Shown piece by piece: positions 11,345 through 22,435 of a DNA stretch of 64,000 nt. The stretch lies in NCBI GenBank assembly GCA_947044405.1, contig CAMRHE010000504.1, positions 793,001 to 857,000 on the forward strand, in the 5' to 3' direction. Source of the DNA: Leptodactylus fallax (taxonomy: Eukaryota; Chordata; Amphibia; Anura; Leptodactylidae). Every line of letters starts with the position of its first letter. The first letter of the stretch is position 1. Below the pieces are notes generated by a model. That model saw only the letters and a list, made by a program, of their open reading frames with translations, ran no database searches and was not told the DNA's origin. Made by a program: the position numbers and the translations under genes.

Positions 11345-12274
11345 CTACTACCCCAGTACCTTCAGGTAACAGTCCACAGTCCTGCTGAGATGACCTGCCT
11401 CCTGGGACTTGTGGTGTCTGCATAGATGCTACTTCAGGCAGGGGTCCATGATCTTGCTGTAAAGTGCTGGTTGCTGGGACTTGTGGTGCCTTGCCAGGAA
11501 CTGCTGCAGGTCTTTGCTGTGGCCCGGCATTAGCTGCTCCTTCCCCATACAAAATCCCTTCCTTAAAAGGGAAACTTGCTGGCTGCAGAATAGGCTTTGC
11601 ATGGGACTGCTGGCCGCCATCTTGAGAGGGTTCAGACCTAGAGCGAGATGATGATGACTTCTGGTATTCCTCGAATCGCTGCTGGTTTCTGTAGGATTCT
11701 CCCACCGGTCCCATTTGCTCCAATACAGTCTCGGTCTCCTGTACGTTATCAGCGAGCTCTTTCGCCAGTTCGCTCAGCTTCTTGTCCAGTATTGCCTCTA
11801 CCTCAGGTCTAGCAGCCCTTATTTTGTAGGCACAGTCAATCTGTCTCTGCAGAGATATTTTACCCGCTTGTAATGTCTCCAGTCTCCTGACCAGTGCTGG
11901 GATCTCGTCTGCCAGGCGCAGTTCAGGTGCTCGCTCAGCCATTGTAACACTCTGTGCATTATTGGGTAGCCTTGCAGGCTGGTTACTCACAGTATGGCTT
12001 CTGGTCGGTGTAGCCTGTGACTTCTGGCCTGCTGCGGCTGTTGTCACTTCCATGGGGCCACAATCTGTAGGGTGGGGACTATGTCCCAGTTTGTTTCCAG
12101 TGACCGCACTACTGGTACCATGAAGCCTCCCTGCTGGTCTCACTTTGGTCACATCCACAGCCTTCACTACAGTTTTGCAGTTCCCACTGCCAGATCTTGT
12201 CCGCTCAGACCGCACCAGTACAGGCCGCTGCATGTTCTCCAGCATGGTCTGTTTGCTCCAGGGGGGTGCTCCCC

Positions 12275-12305
<31 letters not shown>

Positions 12306-12637
12306 CCGTAGCCTGAAAGGGGGACAGGCTGCACGGCTTGCTTCTTCTTACAATCAGGTATTCTGTCTGGATGCTGCACAATTACATTGGTAGGTTGTTG
12401 TACCGTACCTCTGCTTGCTTCTGTTACTGCTTTCCTTGCAATCACTTTCTTCCCATCTTGGCTTGCACTGGGACTGCTGACACACTGGACATTACTTCCA
12501 TTCCTGGAAACTTTTGGATTTTCATCCATTTTTTGAGTTGTCTGGGAATTGCTTCCCAGAGTAGGCCTTGGAGCCTGGGCCTTGGTAGGGGAGCTGCCCC
12601 ACCCAGGGTGGCCCCGCCCTGGGCTTTCTCCAGACAT
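11277..12637 (-). pseudogene. Retroelement ORF1, N-terminal part, frame broken at a C28 run
   Basis: The frame opens at an ATG at 12637, 40 bp from the element's 5' end, and runs about 112 residues into a proline tract encoded by 28 consecutive C (minus strand). Beyond the tract the same coding style continues in a different frame down to 11277; a one-base difference in the homopolymer accounts for this. The second part has a predicted amphipathic helical stretch at about 11927-11706 (EIPALVRRLETLQAGKISLQ and following heptad-like Leu/Ile/Ala), followed by a Ser/Arg-rich, Gln/Pro-rich linker. An internal ATG at about 11942 (MAERAPELRL) just before the helix is an alternative start that avoids the proline tract. 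It overlaps the downstream frame by about 68 bp. Either replication slippage in the genome or sequencing error in the homopolymer explains the break. Confidence 0.6.
12275..12302 (+). repeat. G28 homopolymer run
   Basis: Twenty-eight consecutive G on the plus strand, following CCCC. It encodes polyproline on the minus strand within the retroelement ORF. Such a run slips readily in replication and is error-prone in sequencing, and it can form G-quadruplex structures. It coincides exactly with the loss of reading frame in ORF1. Confidence 0.9.
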
Positions 12638-12677
12638 CAGGAGACTCAGGAGAGCTACAGAAACACAACCTCACAGC

Positions 12678-12686
12678 TAGGAGGCA
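12678..12686. repeat. Right target-site duplication (TAGGAGGCA)
   Basis: Exact copy of the 9 bases at 9404-9412, directly after the element's 5' end (minus-strand start AGCTGTGAGG). The 35-bp minisatellite continues from it without a break. Confidence 0.8.
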
Positions 12687-15600
12687 GTATTATAGTAGTT
12701 ATATTCTTGTACATAGGGAGCAGTATTATAGTAGTTATATTCTTGTACATAGGAGCAGTATTATAGTAGTTATATTCTTGTACATAGGAGTAGTATTATA
12801 GTAGTTATATTCTTGTACATAGGAGCAGTATTATAGTAGTTATATTCTTGTACATAGGAGCAGTATTATAGTAGTTATATTCTTGTACATAGGAGGTAGT
12901 ATTATAGTAGTTATATTCTTGTACATAGGAGCAGTATTATAGTAGTTATATTCTTGTACATAGTGGGGCAGTATTATAGTAGTTATATTCTTGTACATAG
13001 GAGCAGTATTATAGTAGTTATATTCTTGTACATAGGAGGCAGTATTATAGTAGTTATATTCTTGTACACATTGGGCAGTATTATAGTAGTTATATTCTTG
13101 TACATAGGGGGCAGTATTATAGTAGTTATATTCTTGTACACATTGGGCAGTATTATAGTAGTTATATTCTTGTACATAGGAGGCAGTATTATAGTAGTTA
13201 TATTCTTGTATATAGGAGCAGTATTATAGTAGTTATATATTCTTGTACATAGGAGGTAGTATTATAGTAGTTATATTCTTGTACACATTGGGCAGTATTA
13301 TAGTAGTTATATTCTTGTACATAGGAGTAGTATTATAGTAGTTATATTCTTGTACATAGGGGCAGTATTATAGTAGTTATATTCTTGTACATAGGAGCAG
13401 TATTATAGTAGTTATATTCTTGTACATAGGAGCAGTATTATAGTAGTTATATTCTTGTACATAGGAGCAGTATTATAGTAGTTATATTCTTGTACATAGG
13501 AGTAGTATTATAGTAGTTATATTCTTGTACATAGAGGGCAATATTATAGTAGTTATATTCTTGTACATAGGAGCAGTATTATAGTAGTTATATTCGTGTA
13601 CATAGGAGCAGTATTATAGTAGTTATATTCTTGTACATAGGAGCAGTATTATAGTAGTTATATTCTTGTACATAGGAGGTAGTATTATAGTAGTTATATT
13701 CTTGTACATAGGAGGTAGTATTATAGTAGTTATATTCTTGTACATAGGAGTTAGTATTATAGTAGTTATATTCTTGTACATAGGAGCAGTATTATAGTAG
13801 TTATATTCTTGTACATAGGAGGTAGTATTATAGTAGTTATAGTCTTGTACATAGGAGCAGTATTATAGCAGTTATATTCTTGTACATAGGAGCAGTATTA
13901 TAGTAGTTATATTCTTGTACATAGGAGGTAGTATTATAGTAGTTATATTCTTGTACATAGGAGGTAGTATTATAGTAGTTATAGTCTTGTACATAGGAGG
14001 TAGTATTATAGTAGTTATATTCTTGTACATAGGAGTAGTATTATAGTAGTTATATTCTTGTACATAGAGGGCAATATTATAGTAGTTATATTCTTGTACA
14101 TAGGAGCAGTATTATAGTAGTTATATTCTTGTACATAGGAGTAGTATTATAGTAGTTATATTCTTGTACATAGGAGCAGTATTATAGTAGTTATATTCTT
14201 GTACATAGGAGTAGTATTATAGTAGTTATATTCTTGTACATAGGAGGTAGTATTATAGTAGTTATATTCTTGTACATAGGAGCAGTATTATAGTAGTTAT
14301 ATTCTTGTACATAGGAGCAGTATTATAGTAGTTATATTCTTGTACATAGGAGTAGTATTATAGTAGTTATATTCGTGTACATAGGAGCAGTATTATAGTA
14401 GTTATATTCTTGTACATAGGAGCAGTATTATAGTAGTTATATTCTTGTACATAGGAGGTAGTATTATAGTAGTTATATTCTTGTACATAGGAGGTAGTAT
14501 TATAGTAGTTATAGTCTTGTACATAGGAGGTAGTATTATAGTAGTTATATTCTTGTACATAGGAGTAGTATTATAGTAGTTATATTCTTGTACATAGGGG
14601 CATATTATAGTAGTTATATTCTTGTACATAGGAGCAGTATTAGAGGAGCAGTATTATAGTAGTTATATTCTTGTACATAGGAGCAGAGTATTATAGTAGT
14701 TATATTCTTGTACATAGGAGGTAGTATTATAGTAGTTATATTCTTGTACATAGGAAAGTAACGTACATAGGAGGTAGTATAGTAGTTATAGTCTGAGTAT
14801 TATAGTAGTTATATTCTTGTACATAGGAGCAGTATTATAGTAGTTATATTCTTGTACATAGGAGGTAGTATTATAGTAGTTATAGTCTTGTACATAGGAG
14901 CAGTATTATAGTAGTTATATTCTTGTACATAGGAGTAGTATTATAGTAGTTATATTCTTGTACATAGGAGGGCAGTATTATAGTAGTTATATTCTTGTAC
15001 ATAGGAGCAGTATTATAGTAGTTATATCTTGTACATAGGAGAAATAGTAGTTATATTCTTGTACATAGGAGCAGTATTATAGTAGTTATATTCTTGTACA
15101 TAGGAGGTAGTATTATAGTAGTTATATTCTTGTACATAGGAGGAGAATAGTATTATAGTAGTTATATTCTTGTACATAGGAGGCAGTATTATAGTAGTTA
15201 ATTCTTGTACATAGGAGCAGTATTATAGTAGTTATATTCTTGTACATAGGAGGTAGTATTATAGTAGTTATATTCTTGTACATAGGAGTTAGTATTATAG
15301 TAGTTATATTCTTGTACATAGGAGCAGTATTATAGTAGTTATATTCTTGTACATAGGAGGTAGTATTATAGTAGTTATAGTCTTGTACATAGGAGCAGTA
15401 TTATAGCAGTTATATTCTTGTACATAGGAGCAGTATTATAGTAGTTATATTCTTGTACATAGGAGGCAGTATTATAGTAGCTATATTCTTGTACATAGGA
15501 GCAGTATTATAGTAGTTATATTCTTGTACATAGGAGCAGTATTATAGTAGTTATATTCTTGTACATAGGGGGCAGTATTATAGTAGTTATATTCTTGTAC

Positions 15601-16469
15601 ATAGGAGCAGTATTATAGTAGTTATATTCTTGTACATAGGGGCAGTACTATAGTAGTTATATTCTTGTACATAGGGGCAGTTTTATAGTAGTTATATTCT
15701 TGTACATAGGAGTAGTATTATAGTAGTTATATTCTTGTACATAGGAGTAGTATTATAGTAGTTATATTCTTGTACATAGGGGGCAGTATTATAGTAGTTA
15801 TATTCTTGTCCATAGGAGCAGTATTATAGTAGTTATATTCTTGTACATAGGGAGCAGTATTATAGTAGTTATATTCTTGTACATAGGGGCAGTATTATAG
15901 TAGTTATATTCTTGTACATAGGAGCAGTATTATAGTAGTTATATTCTTGTACATAGGGGGCAGTATTATAGTAGATATATTCTTGTACATAGAAGCAGTA
16001 TTATAGTAGTTATATTCTTGTACATAGGGGCAGTATTATAGTAGTTATATTCTTGTACATAGGAGTAGTATTATAGTAGTTATATTCTTGTACATAGGAG
16101 TAGTATTATAGTAGTTATATTCTTGTACATAGGAGTAGTATTATAGTAGTTATATTCTTGTACATAGGAGTAGTATTATAGTAGTTATATTCTTGTACAT
16201 AGGGGGCAGTATTATAGTAGTTATATTCTTGTCCATAGGAGCAGTATTATAGTAGTTATATTCTTGTACATAGGGAGCAGTATTATAGTAGTTATATTCT
16301 TGTACATAGGAGCAGTATTATAGTAGTTATATTCTTGTACATAGGAGGCAGTATTATAGTAGTTATATTCTTGTACATAAGAGCAGTATTATAGTAGTTA
16401 TATTCTTGTACATAGGGGCAGTATTATAGTAGTTATATTCTTGTACATAGGAGGCAGTATTATAGTATT
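12678..16469. repeat. 35-bp minisatellite, right part of a split array
   Basis: Over one hundred copies of the same 35-37-bp unit as the left part. It has additional local variants such as GTACACATTGGGCAG (around 13070-13300), ATAGAGGGCAAT and TTATAGTC. Longer blocks recur: the run near 13540-13990 resembles 14070-14560, suggesting block duplication. The interval 14590-15180 is disordered, with shortened and fused units, unlike the rest. The array ends in unique sequence at TATAGTATTTTC (16469). Confidence 0.95.
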
Positions 16470-17304
16470 TTCTTTAAATCAATACTTGGATGAGAGATTT
16501 AGCAGTGGGCACGTTTTCCTGACATACTTCTTTGCTGATGCACTACTGATAAGTTATCACATTAGCTGAGTTTACTTGTGTTGATACATTTACAATATAA
16601 CTGTGGACCATACGGCTGTTCTGACTACCACAATCGACAAATAAAAGAAGCATTATAGGTGATTTTGTATCATCCACAATCAGTCACCAATGTCTGTATT
16701 AGATGTGACATATTCATTATGGAGATCCTGTAGTTCGCAGGGTTTGTAGCATTTAATACTTCCAAGAAAGATAAACTAGCTATGTAGAGAAGACGTATTA
16801 TTCTGTGTTCCCAGTAATTGTGACATGACTCACAAATAAGGTGTGTTTATTGATACCGGTACTCACGCCTTGTCTGCATGACAAGATATTCCGAGACAAA
16901 ACATTATAGCGTCTGATGGCGAGGAAAATGCACTAAAGGGAAATCATTCTTCTCTGCCGTGGACCATGTTTCCTTCCTCGGCTCATATATTGTCCAAGCT
17001 TCTAAATTGGTGTGGCAGGCCAATTACCGCATAGTGGCACAAATCTGCTCGTGACGGCAGATCTGACATCTTCACAGCTCTTTCATCACATTGTAATGAC
17101 TTCTCCAAGAGAAGACTACCTGTGCCATGAAAGACAACAAGACGAATATCCGCTGTTAGGAAAGGTAGAAGACGGTGAAGATCATCATAAATATCCCCTT
17201 AGAGAGAGATGGAAGTAATTAGGAAGAAATGCAAATAGTCAGGAATTACGCAGTGTAATAGAAGTAGCTTGTACATGCCAAATAACAGCTAAGGTGAGAC
17301 CTAT
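16470..17304. other. Unique non-coding sequence between two minisatellites
   Basis: No recognisable gene. The longest open frame (17012-17218, plus) is short and without features. The sequence is moderately AT-rich and non-repetitive. It separates the 35-bp and 45-bp arrays. Confidence 0.5.
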
Positions 17305-19474
17305 TCTGTACATATATAATTATATACAGTGTATACCCAGGTTATACCGGCTGTACATATATAATTATATACAGGAGATACCCAGGTTATACCAGCTGTA
17401 CATATATAATTATATACAGGAGATACCCAGGTTATACCGGCTGTACATATATAATTATATACAGTGTATACCCAGGTTATACCGGCTGTACATATATAAT
17501 TATATACAGGAGATACCCAGGTTATACCAGCAGGGTCCATATCACTATATACAAGAAGATGTATAACTTATACCAGCTGTACATATATAATTATATACAG
17601 GAGATACCCAGGTTATACCAGCGGTACATATATAATTATATACAGGAGATACCCAGGTTATACCAGCTGTACATATATAATTATATACAGGAGATACCCA
17701 GGTTATACCAGCTGTACATATATAATTATATACAGGAGATACCCAGGTTATACCGGCTGTACATATATAATTATATACAGGAGATACCCAGGTTATACCA
17801 GCTGTACATATATAATTATATACAGGAGATACCCAGGATATACCAGCTGTACATATATAGTTATATACAGGAGATACCCAGGTTATACCAGCTGTACATA
17901 TATAATTATATACAGGGGATACCCAGGTTATACCAGCTGTACATATATAATTATATACAGGAGATACCCAGGTTATACCGGCTGTACATATATAAATATA
18001 TACAGGAGATACCCAGGTTATACCAGCAGGGTCCATATCACTATATACAAGAAGATGTATAACTTATACCAGCTGTACATATATAATTATATACAGGAGA
18101 TACCCAGGTTATACCAGCATGGCCCATATCACTATATACAAGAAGATGTATAACTTATACCAGCTGTACATATATAATTATATACAGGACATATCCAGGT
18201 TATACCAGCTGTACATATATAATTATATACTGGAGATACCCAGGTTATACCAGCTGTACATATATAATTATATACAGGAGATACCCAGGTTATACCAGCA
18301 TGGTCCATATCACTATATACAAGAAGATGTATAACTTATACCAGCTGTACTTATATAATTATATACAGGACATACCCAGGTTATACCAGCTGTACATATA
18401 GAATTATATACAGGAGATACCCAGGTTATACCAGCTGTACATATATAATTATATACAGGAAATACCCAGGTTATACCAGCTGTACATATATAATTATATA
18501 CAGGGGATACCCAGGTTATACCGTCTGTACATATATAATTATATACAGGAGATACCCAGGTTATACCAGCTGTACATATATAAATATATACAGGAGATAC
18601 CCAGGTTATACCAGCTGTACATATATAAATATATACAGTGTATACCCAGGTTATACCGGCATGGCCCATATCACTATATACAAGAAGATGTATAACTTAT
18701 ACCAGCTGTACTTATATAATTATATACAGGAGATACCCAGGTTATACCAGCTGTACATATATAATTATATACCAGAGATACCCAGGTTATACCAGCTGTA
18801 CATATATAATTATATACAGGAGATACCCAGATTATACCAGCTGTACATATATAATTATATACAGGATATACCCAGGTTATACCAGCTGTACATATATCAT
18901 TATATACAGGAGATACCCAGGTTATACCAGCTGTACATATATCATTATATACAGGATATACCCAGGTTATATCAGCTGTACATATATAATTATATACAGG
19001 AGATACCCAGGTTATACCAGCATGGTCCATATCACTATATACAAGAAGATGTATAACTTATACCAGCTGTACATATATAATTATATACAGGAGAACCCAG
19101 GTACCAGCTGACTATACCCACCCAGGTTATACCAGCTGTACATATATAATTATATACAGGAGATACCCAGGTTATACCGGCTGTACATATATAATTATAT
19201 ACAGGAGATACCCAGGTTATACCAGCTGTACATATATAATTATATACAGGAGATACCCAGGTTATACCAGCTGTACATATATAATTATATACAGGAGATA
19301 CCCAGGTTATACCAGCATGGTCCATATCACTATATACAAGAAGATGTATAACTTATACCAGCTGTACATATATATAATTATATACAGGAGATACCCAGGT
19401 TATACCAGCTGTACATATATAATTATATACAGGAGATACCCAGGTTATACCGGCTGTACATATATAATATAATA
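17305..19474. repeat. 45-bp AT-rich minisatellite with interspersed 46-bp variant unit
   Basis: About 48 units. The common 45-bp unit joins CTGTACATATATAATTATAT to ACAGGAGATACCCAGG and TTATACCAG, and contains the perfect 14-base palindrome TATATAATTATATA. A clearly different but homologous 46-bp unit (GTCCATATCACTATATAC, then AAGAAGATGTATAACTTATA) occurs seven times, at about 17535, 18031, 18122, 18303, 18664, 19025 and 19320. All intervals but the last equal a whole number of 45-bp units plus one base. Open frames with a 15-residue period (QLYIYNYIQEIPRLY) run on both strands purely because 45 is a multiple of three. Confidence 0.95.
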
Positions 19475-20504
19475 GGGGATGTCTTGTCTCTCAGGACCTT
19501 CTGTCTTATATCATCACTTCCCCGCACTATATACTGCAGACCCGGTGCGGCCATCTTTATCTGTATACAGCGGCTCGCCTCATCTTTCCGCCTCCTCCCT
19601 TGTTGTGTTCTGCATGGACAGGTCAGATCCAGATTGTGGAGATTTATCATTCCAAAAAGCCTGAAGCTGCAAAGAAAAGGAAAAAAAAAATGCAAGAACT
19701 TTTTGAAAGTGATTTCATTCCTGACCATGGCATAGGCGAGGAGGCAGAAGATAGATGCTGGATTGTTTCTGCGGGAGGCGCCGCAGCAGACCATGTGTTA
19801 GTGCCAGGGAACAAAAGCAAACTGTTCTCCGGATCAGTAGGCAATGTGTCCCAGCCCGAGCCAAGCACAGCTAGGCACACAGTCCTGTCTACCATCCAGT
19901 AGTCACTGGCACACATTGCCGCTGGTTCTACATTTATACATTTGTTGTCACAGCAAAACAGGGACAGGAGGTGCCCGGAATAAGCTGGCATCCCCGGCCC
20001 TGCCAGAAAGCGACATCCGCCAAGGAGATAAATCAATAAAACATGTATTTGGAGTTGTTAGCTGCCCATGAGAAGCTTCAGAGAATCAGACTGGTGACTG
20101 TAGAGACTTTGTCACTATGTCACAGTATGGGTTCTACAGTGTAGCAACTCATGGCTATCTCTATGACAACAATGTAGTCAGACTCCACCCCTAATGTTAG
20201 CAGCCTGTCAGTGGCATGCAGCCAGGCTCCACCCAGAGTGCGACATTGTTGGAAAATTTGACAGCTGGAAATAATGTATAATATGAAAAATAAAGAAACA
20301 AAAGACATTTCAAGCCTGATCCTCGCTGATGTTTGATGATGTCATCAGAGCGGTATTTTTGTATATAATAATGCATAGTTACCATGTCAATGCTCCAAAT
20401 GGGGGTCTAATGCCTCCCCCCCTCCTCCTACACACCTATTCATGGTGGAGTTTACCCAGATTTTCCAATGCTCATATGGGATTCTATAGAGGGAGCTCCC
20501 TGTC
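19475..20504. other. Unique sequence, no gene confirmed
   Basis: Overlapping short open frames exist on both strands. For example, 19600-19902 (plus, 100 codons) has a lysine-rich patch KKRKKKMQELFESDF, and 19647-20036 (minus) overlaps it. I recognise none of them and there is no convincing exon boundary. An internal A-run lies at about 19680. A repeat-derived origin or a lost exon is possible but unsupported. Confidence 0.4.
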
Positions 20505-21475
20505 TGGCCTACCACTAGGGGGTGCTCTTTACAGTTAGTTCCCTACACTAGGTGGAAATCTTTGCATGACACATGGACTTAGCTTCCTACACTAGCGGAG
20601 TTCTTCCCATGACCTATGAAGTTAGCTCCTTCCACTAGGTGGAGCTGTTTGCATGACATATATAGCTAGTTTCTTCATCTAAAGGGCGCTCTTTGCATGA
20701 CATATGCAGTTGGCTCTCCCCACTAGGTGGAGCTCCATGTGTGACATATACAATTAACTAACTCCAATAGGTGGAGATCTTTGCATTACATATGCAGTTT
20801 GCTCCGTCCACTAGGTGGAGCTCTTCCCATGACCTATGCAGTTAGATTCCTCCACTAGGTGGAGCTCTTCACATGACCTATGCAGTTAGATTCCTCCACT
20901 AGGTGGAGCTTTTCCCATGACCTATGCAGTTAGATTCCTCCATTAGGTGGAGCTCTTCATATGACCTATGCAGTTAGATTCCTCCACTAGGTGGCACTCT
21001 TCCCATGACCTATGCAGTTAGATTCCTCCACTAGGTGGCGCTCTTCCCATGTCCTATGCAGTTAGATTCCTCCACTAGGTGGCGCTCTTCCCATGGCATA
21101 TGCAGTTTGCTCCGTCCACTAGGTGGCGCTCTTCCTATGACCTATGCAGTTTTCTCCGTCCACTAGGTGGAGCTCTTCCCATGACCTATGCAGTTAGATT
21201 CCTCCACTAGGTGGCACTCTTCCCATGTCCTATGCAGTTAGATTCCTCCACTAGGTGGAGCTCTTCCCATGACCTATGCAGTTAGATTCCTCCACTAGGT
21301 GGCGCTCTTCCCATGACCTATGCAGTTAGATTCCTCCACTAGGTGGCGCTCTTCCCATGACCTATGCAGTTAGATTCCTCCACTAGGTGGCGCTCTTCCC
21401 ATGTCCTATGCAGTTAGATTCCTCCACTAGGTGGCACTCTTCCCATGAACTATGCAGTTACATCACTCTAGTGGC
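20505..21475 (+). repeat. 44-bp minisatellite carrying CTCF-like motifs
   Basis: About 22 head-to-tail units of 44 bp, diverged on the left and almost uniform on the right. The conserved part is CCACTAGGTGGCGCTC or a close variant, followed by TTCCCATGACCTATGCAGTT and AGATTCCT. The 16-base word matches the known CTCF core (CCASYAGRKGGCRS type) on the plus strand. Exact copies start at 21028, 21072, 21116, 21292, 21336 and 21380. GGCACTC versions start at 20984, 21204 and 21424. GGAGCTC versions, expected to be weaker, occur at 21160, 21248 and in most units left of 20984. The leftmost unit (near 20510) reads CCACTAGGGGGTGCTC, also CTCF-like. Binding is inferred from the motif only. Confidence 0.85.
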
Positions 21476-22435
21476 AGTTGCCTTCATTCTTATCATTTAG
21501 CAAACCAGATAAACAGCTATCCCCTGTACAGATATATAGTATATTTAGCTTGATGATGGATATTAGGTTTATTTAAGATGTTGTACATTGGGTGGTGCCT
21601 ACACTGGGGGGTTCCCAATGTGTCCATGGGCCGCTATGTTCTATGAGTACTCCTTTGCCCTTTGCGACTGTATATCTGGGCAGATTTGCTATAAGTAAGC
21701 CTGGAGAAAATATGATATGTATCTTGTAGGAGCTGAAATGACTCCTTAACCCTTTAGTGGATGAGTCATTTTGCTCTAAATATATAAAGTGAGAGGTAAA
21801 ATCCATGTAGATGCCTGTATATTAGGTAACATTATGTAACATAATAGTACCTGACAGCGCCGTGGTTTGGCGCCTCCTCCCTGTTCTTTGTGGAGATGTA
21901 ACAAAACCTTCTTTTCTTTTCCTTGTTTCATCTCTGAGCACCATAATTACAGAAGATTAAGTGACCGTATAGGAGAGAAGGACGGCTGTATCTCCTTTTG
22001 TTCCATGTGGGGTTCTCAGAACAGAAGAGTGAACAGTTTATGGTGAAGTGTATGTTGGTGAGCGGTTTGCAGATTTATGGAGCACTTGAGGACACAATGG
22101 ACCACAGTGCGTTATTGTCTTCATCCTTCTCTTAACCACACTTCAATTTTCACAACAGACATAAAAAAGCATGTGTCTACTCTCTTAATAGTCTCGCCCA
22201 CACTCTCTCCTTCATGCTTCATGAAACACAAGTCTTACTGTATCTTAACTCTTTCTCAAGTAATCACTGAAATAAGATAAATATATTCAGCGCTGGCAAG
22301 GGAAGAAAAGAGAGGAAAGATAAGAAACTTAGTCCTGACACCTGTAAATGAGTCCACCTGGGGGAATGGCTTCTGAGTCTCATCCTCCGTCTACTTTATA
22401 GCTATTTCTGCTTTTGTTATTCTACTCTACTTACT
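21476..22435. other. Unique non-coding sequence
   Basis: Short open frames only (for example 21573-21806 minus and 22077-22280 plus), none recognised. No tandem repeat or RNA gene was seen. The stretch lies between the 44-bp minisatellite and a long pyrimidine-rich domain. Confidence 0.5.

Larger units (their letters stand above)
9413..12677 (-). mobile_element. ORF1-only LINE-like (Tx1/L1-type) retroelement inserted in minisatellite
   Basis: A 3265-bp insert in minus orientation, bounded by a 9-bp duplication. Reading the minus strand, it has about 40 bp of leader, a long ORF1-type reading frame (12637 to 9623, broken twice), and about 210 bp of 3' untranslated sequence ending in AATAAAAAT with no long poly-A tail. 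The ORF1 product carries three CCHC knuckles and resembles ORF1 proteins of Tx1-clade LINEs and the vertebrate gene ZCCHC3; I judge this from pattern memory, not a search. No apurinic endonuclease or reverse transcriptase frame is present anywhere in the insert, although both ends look intact. That makes it like the ORF1-only HAL1 elements of mammals rather than a simple 5' truncation. Alternatives are an internally deleted LINE or a processed copy of a domesticated gene. Confidence 0.75.

Noticed and set aside
9413..12677. Interpretation as an LTR retrotransposon or retrovirus gag remnant
   Set aside because: No LTRs, primer-binding site or protease. The target duplication is 9 bp with a LINE-type AATAAA 3' end, and the globular region before the knuckles resembles Tx1 ORF1/ZCCHC3 rather than capsid.
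8081..16469. Two independent 35-bp minisatellites
   Set aside because: The same unit and variants occur on both sides of the retroelement, and the 9-bp duplication shows they were one array split by insertion.
17294..19325. YIYNYIQEIPRLYQL and ICTAGITWVSPVYN repeat proteins on both strands
   Set aside because: A product of the 45-bp period, open in frames on both strands, with no independent evidence of coding.
19423..20036. Overlapping open frames as an exon of a host gene
   Set aside because: Sense and antisense frames overlap, none has a known signature, and one begins inside the minisatellite.
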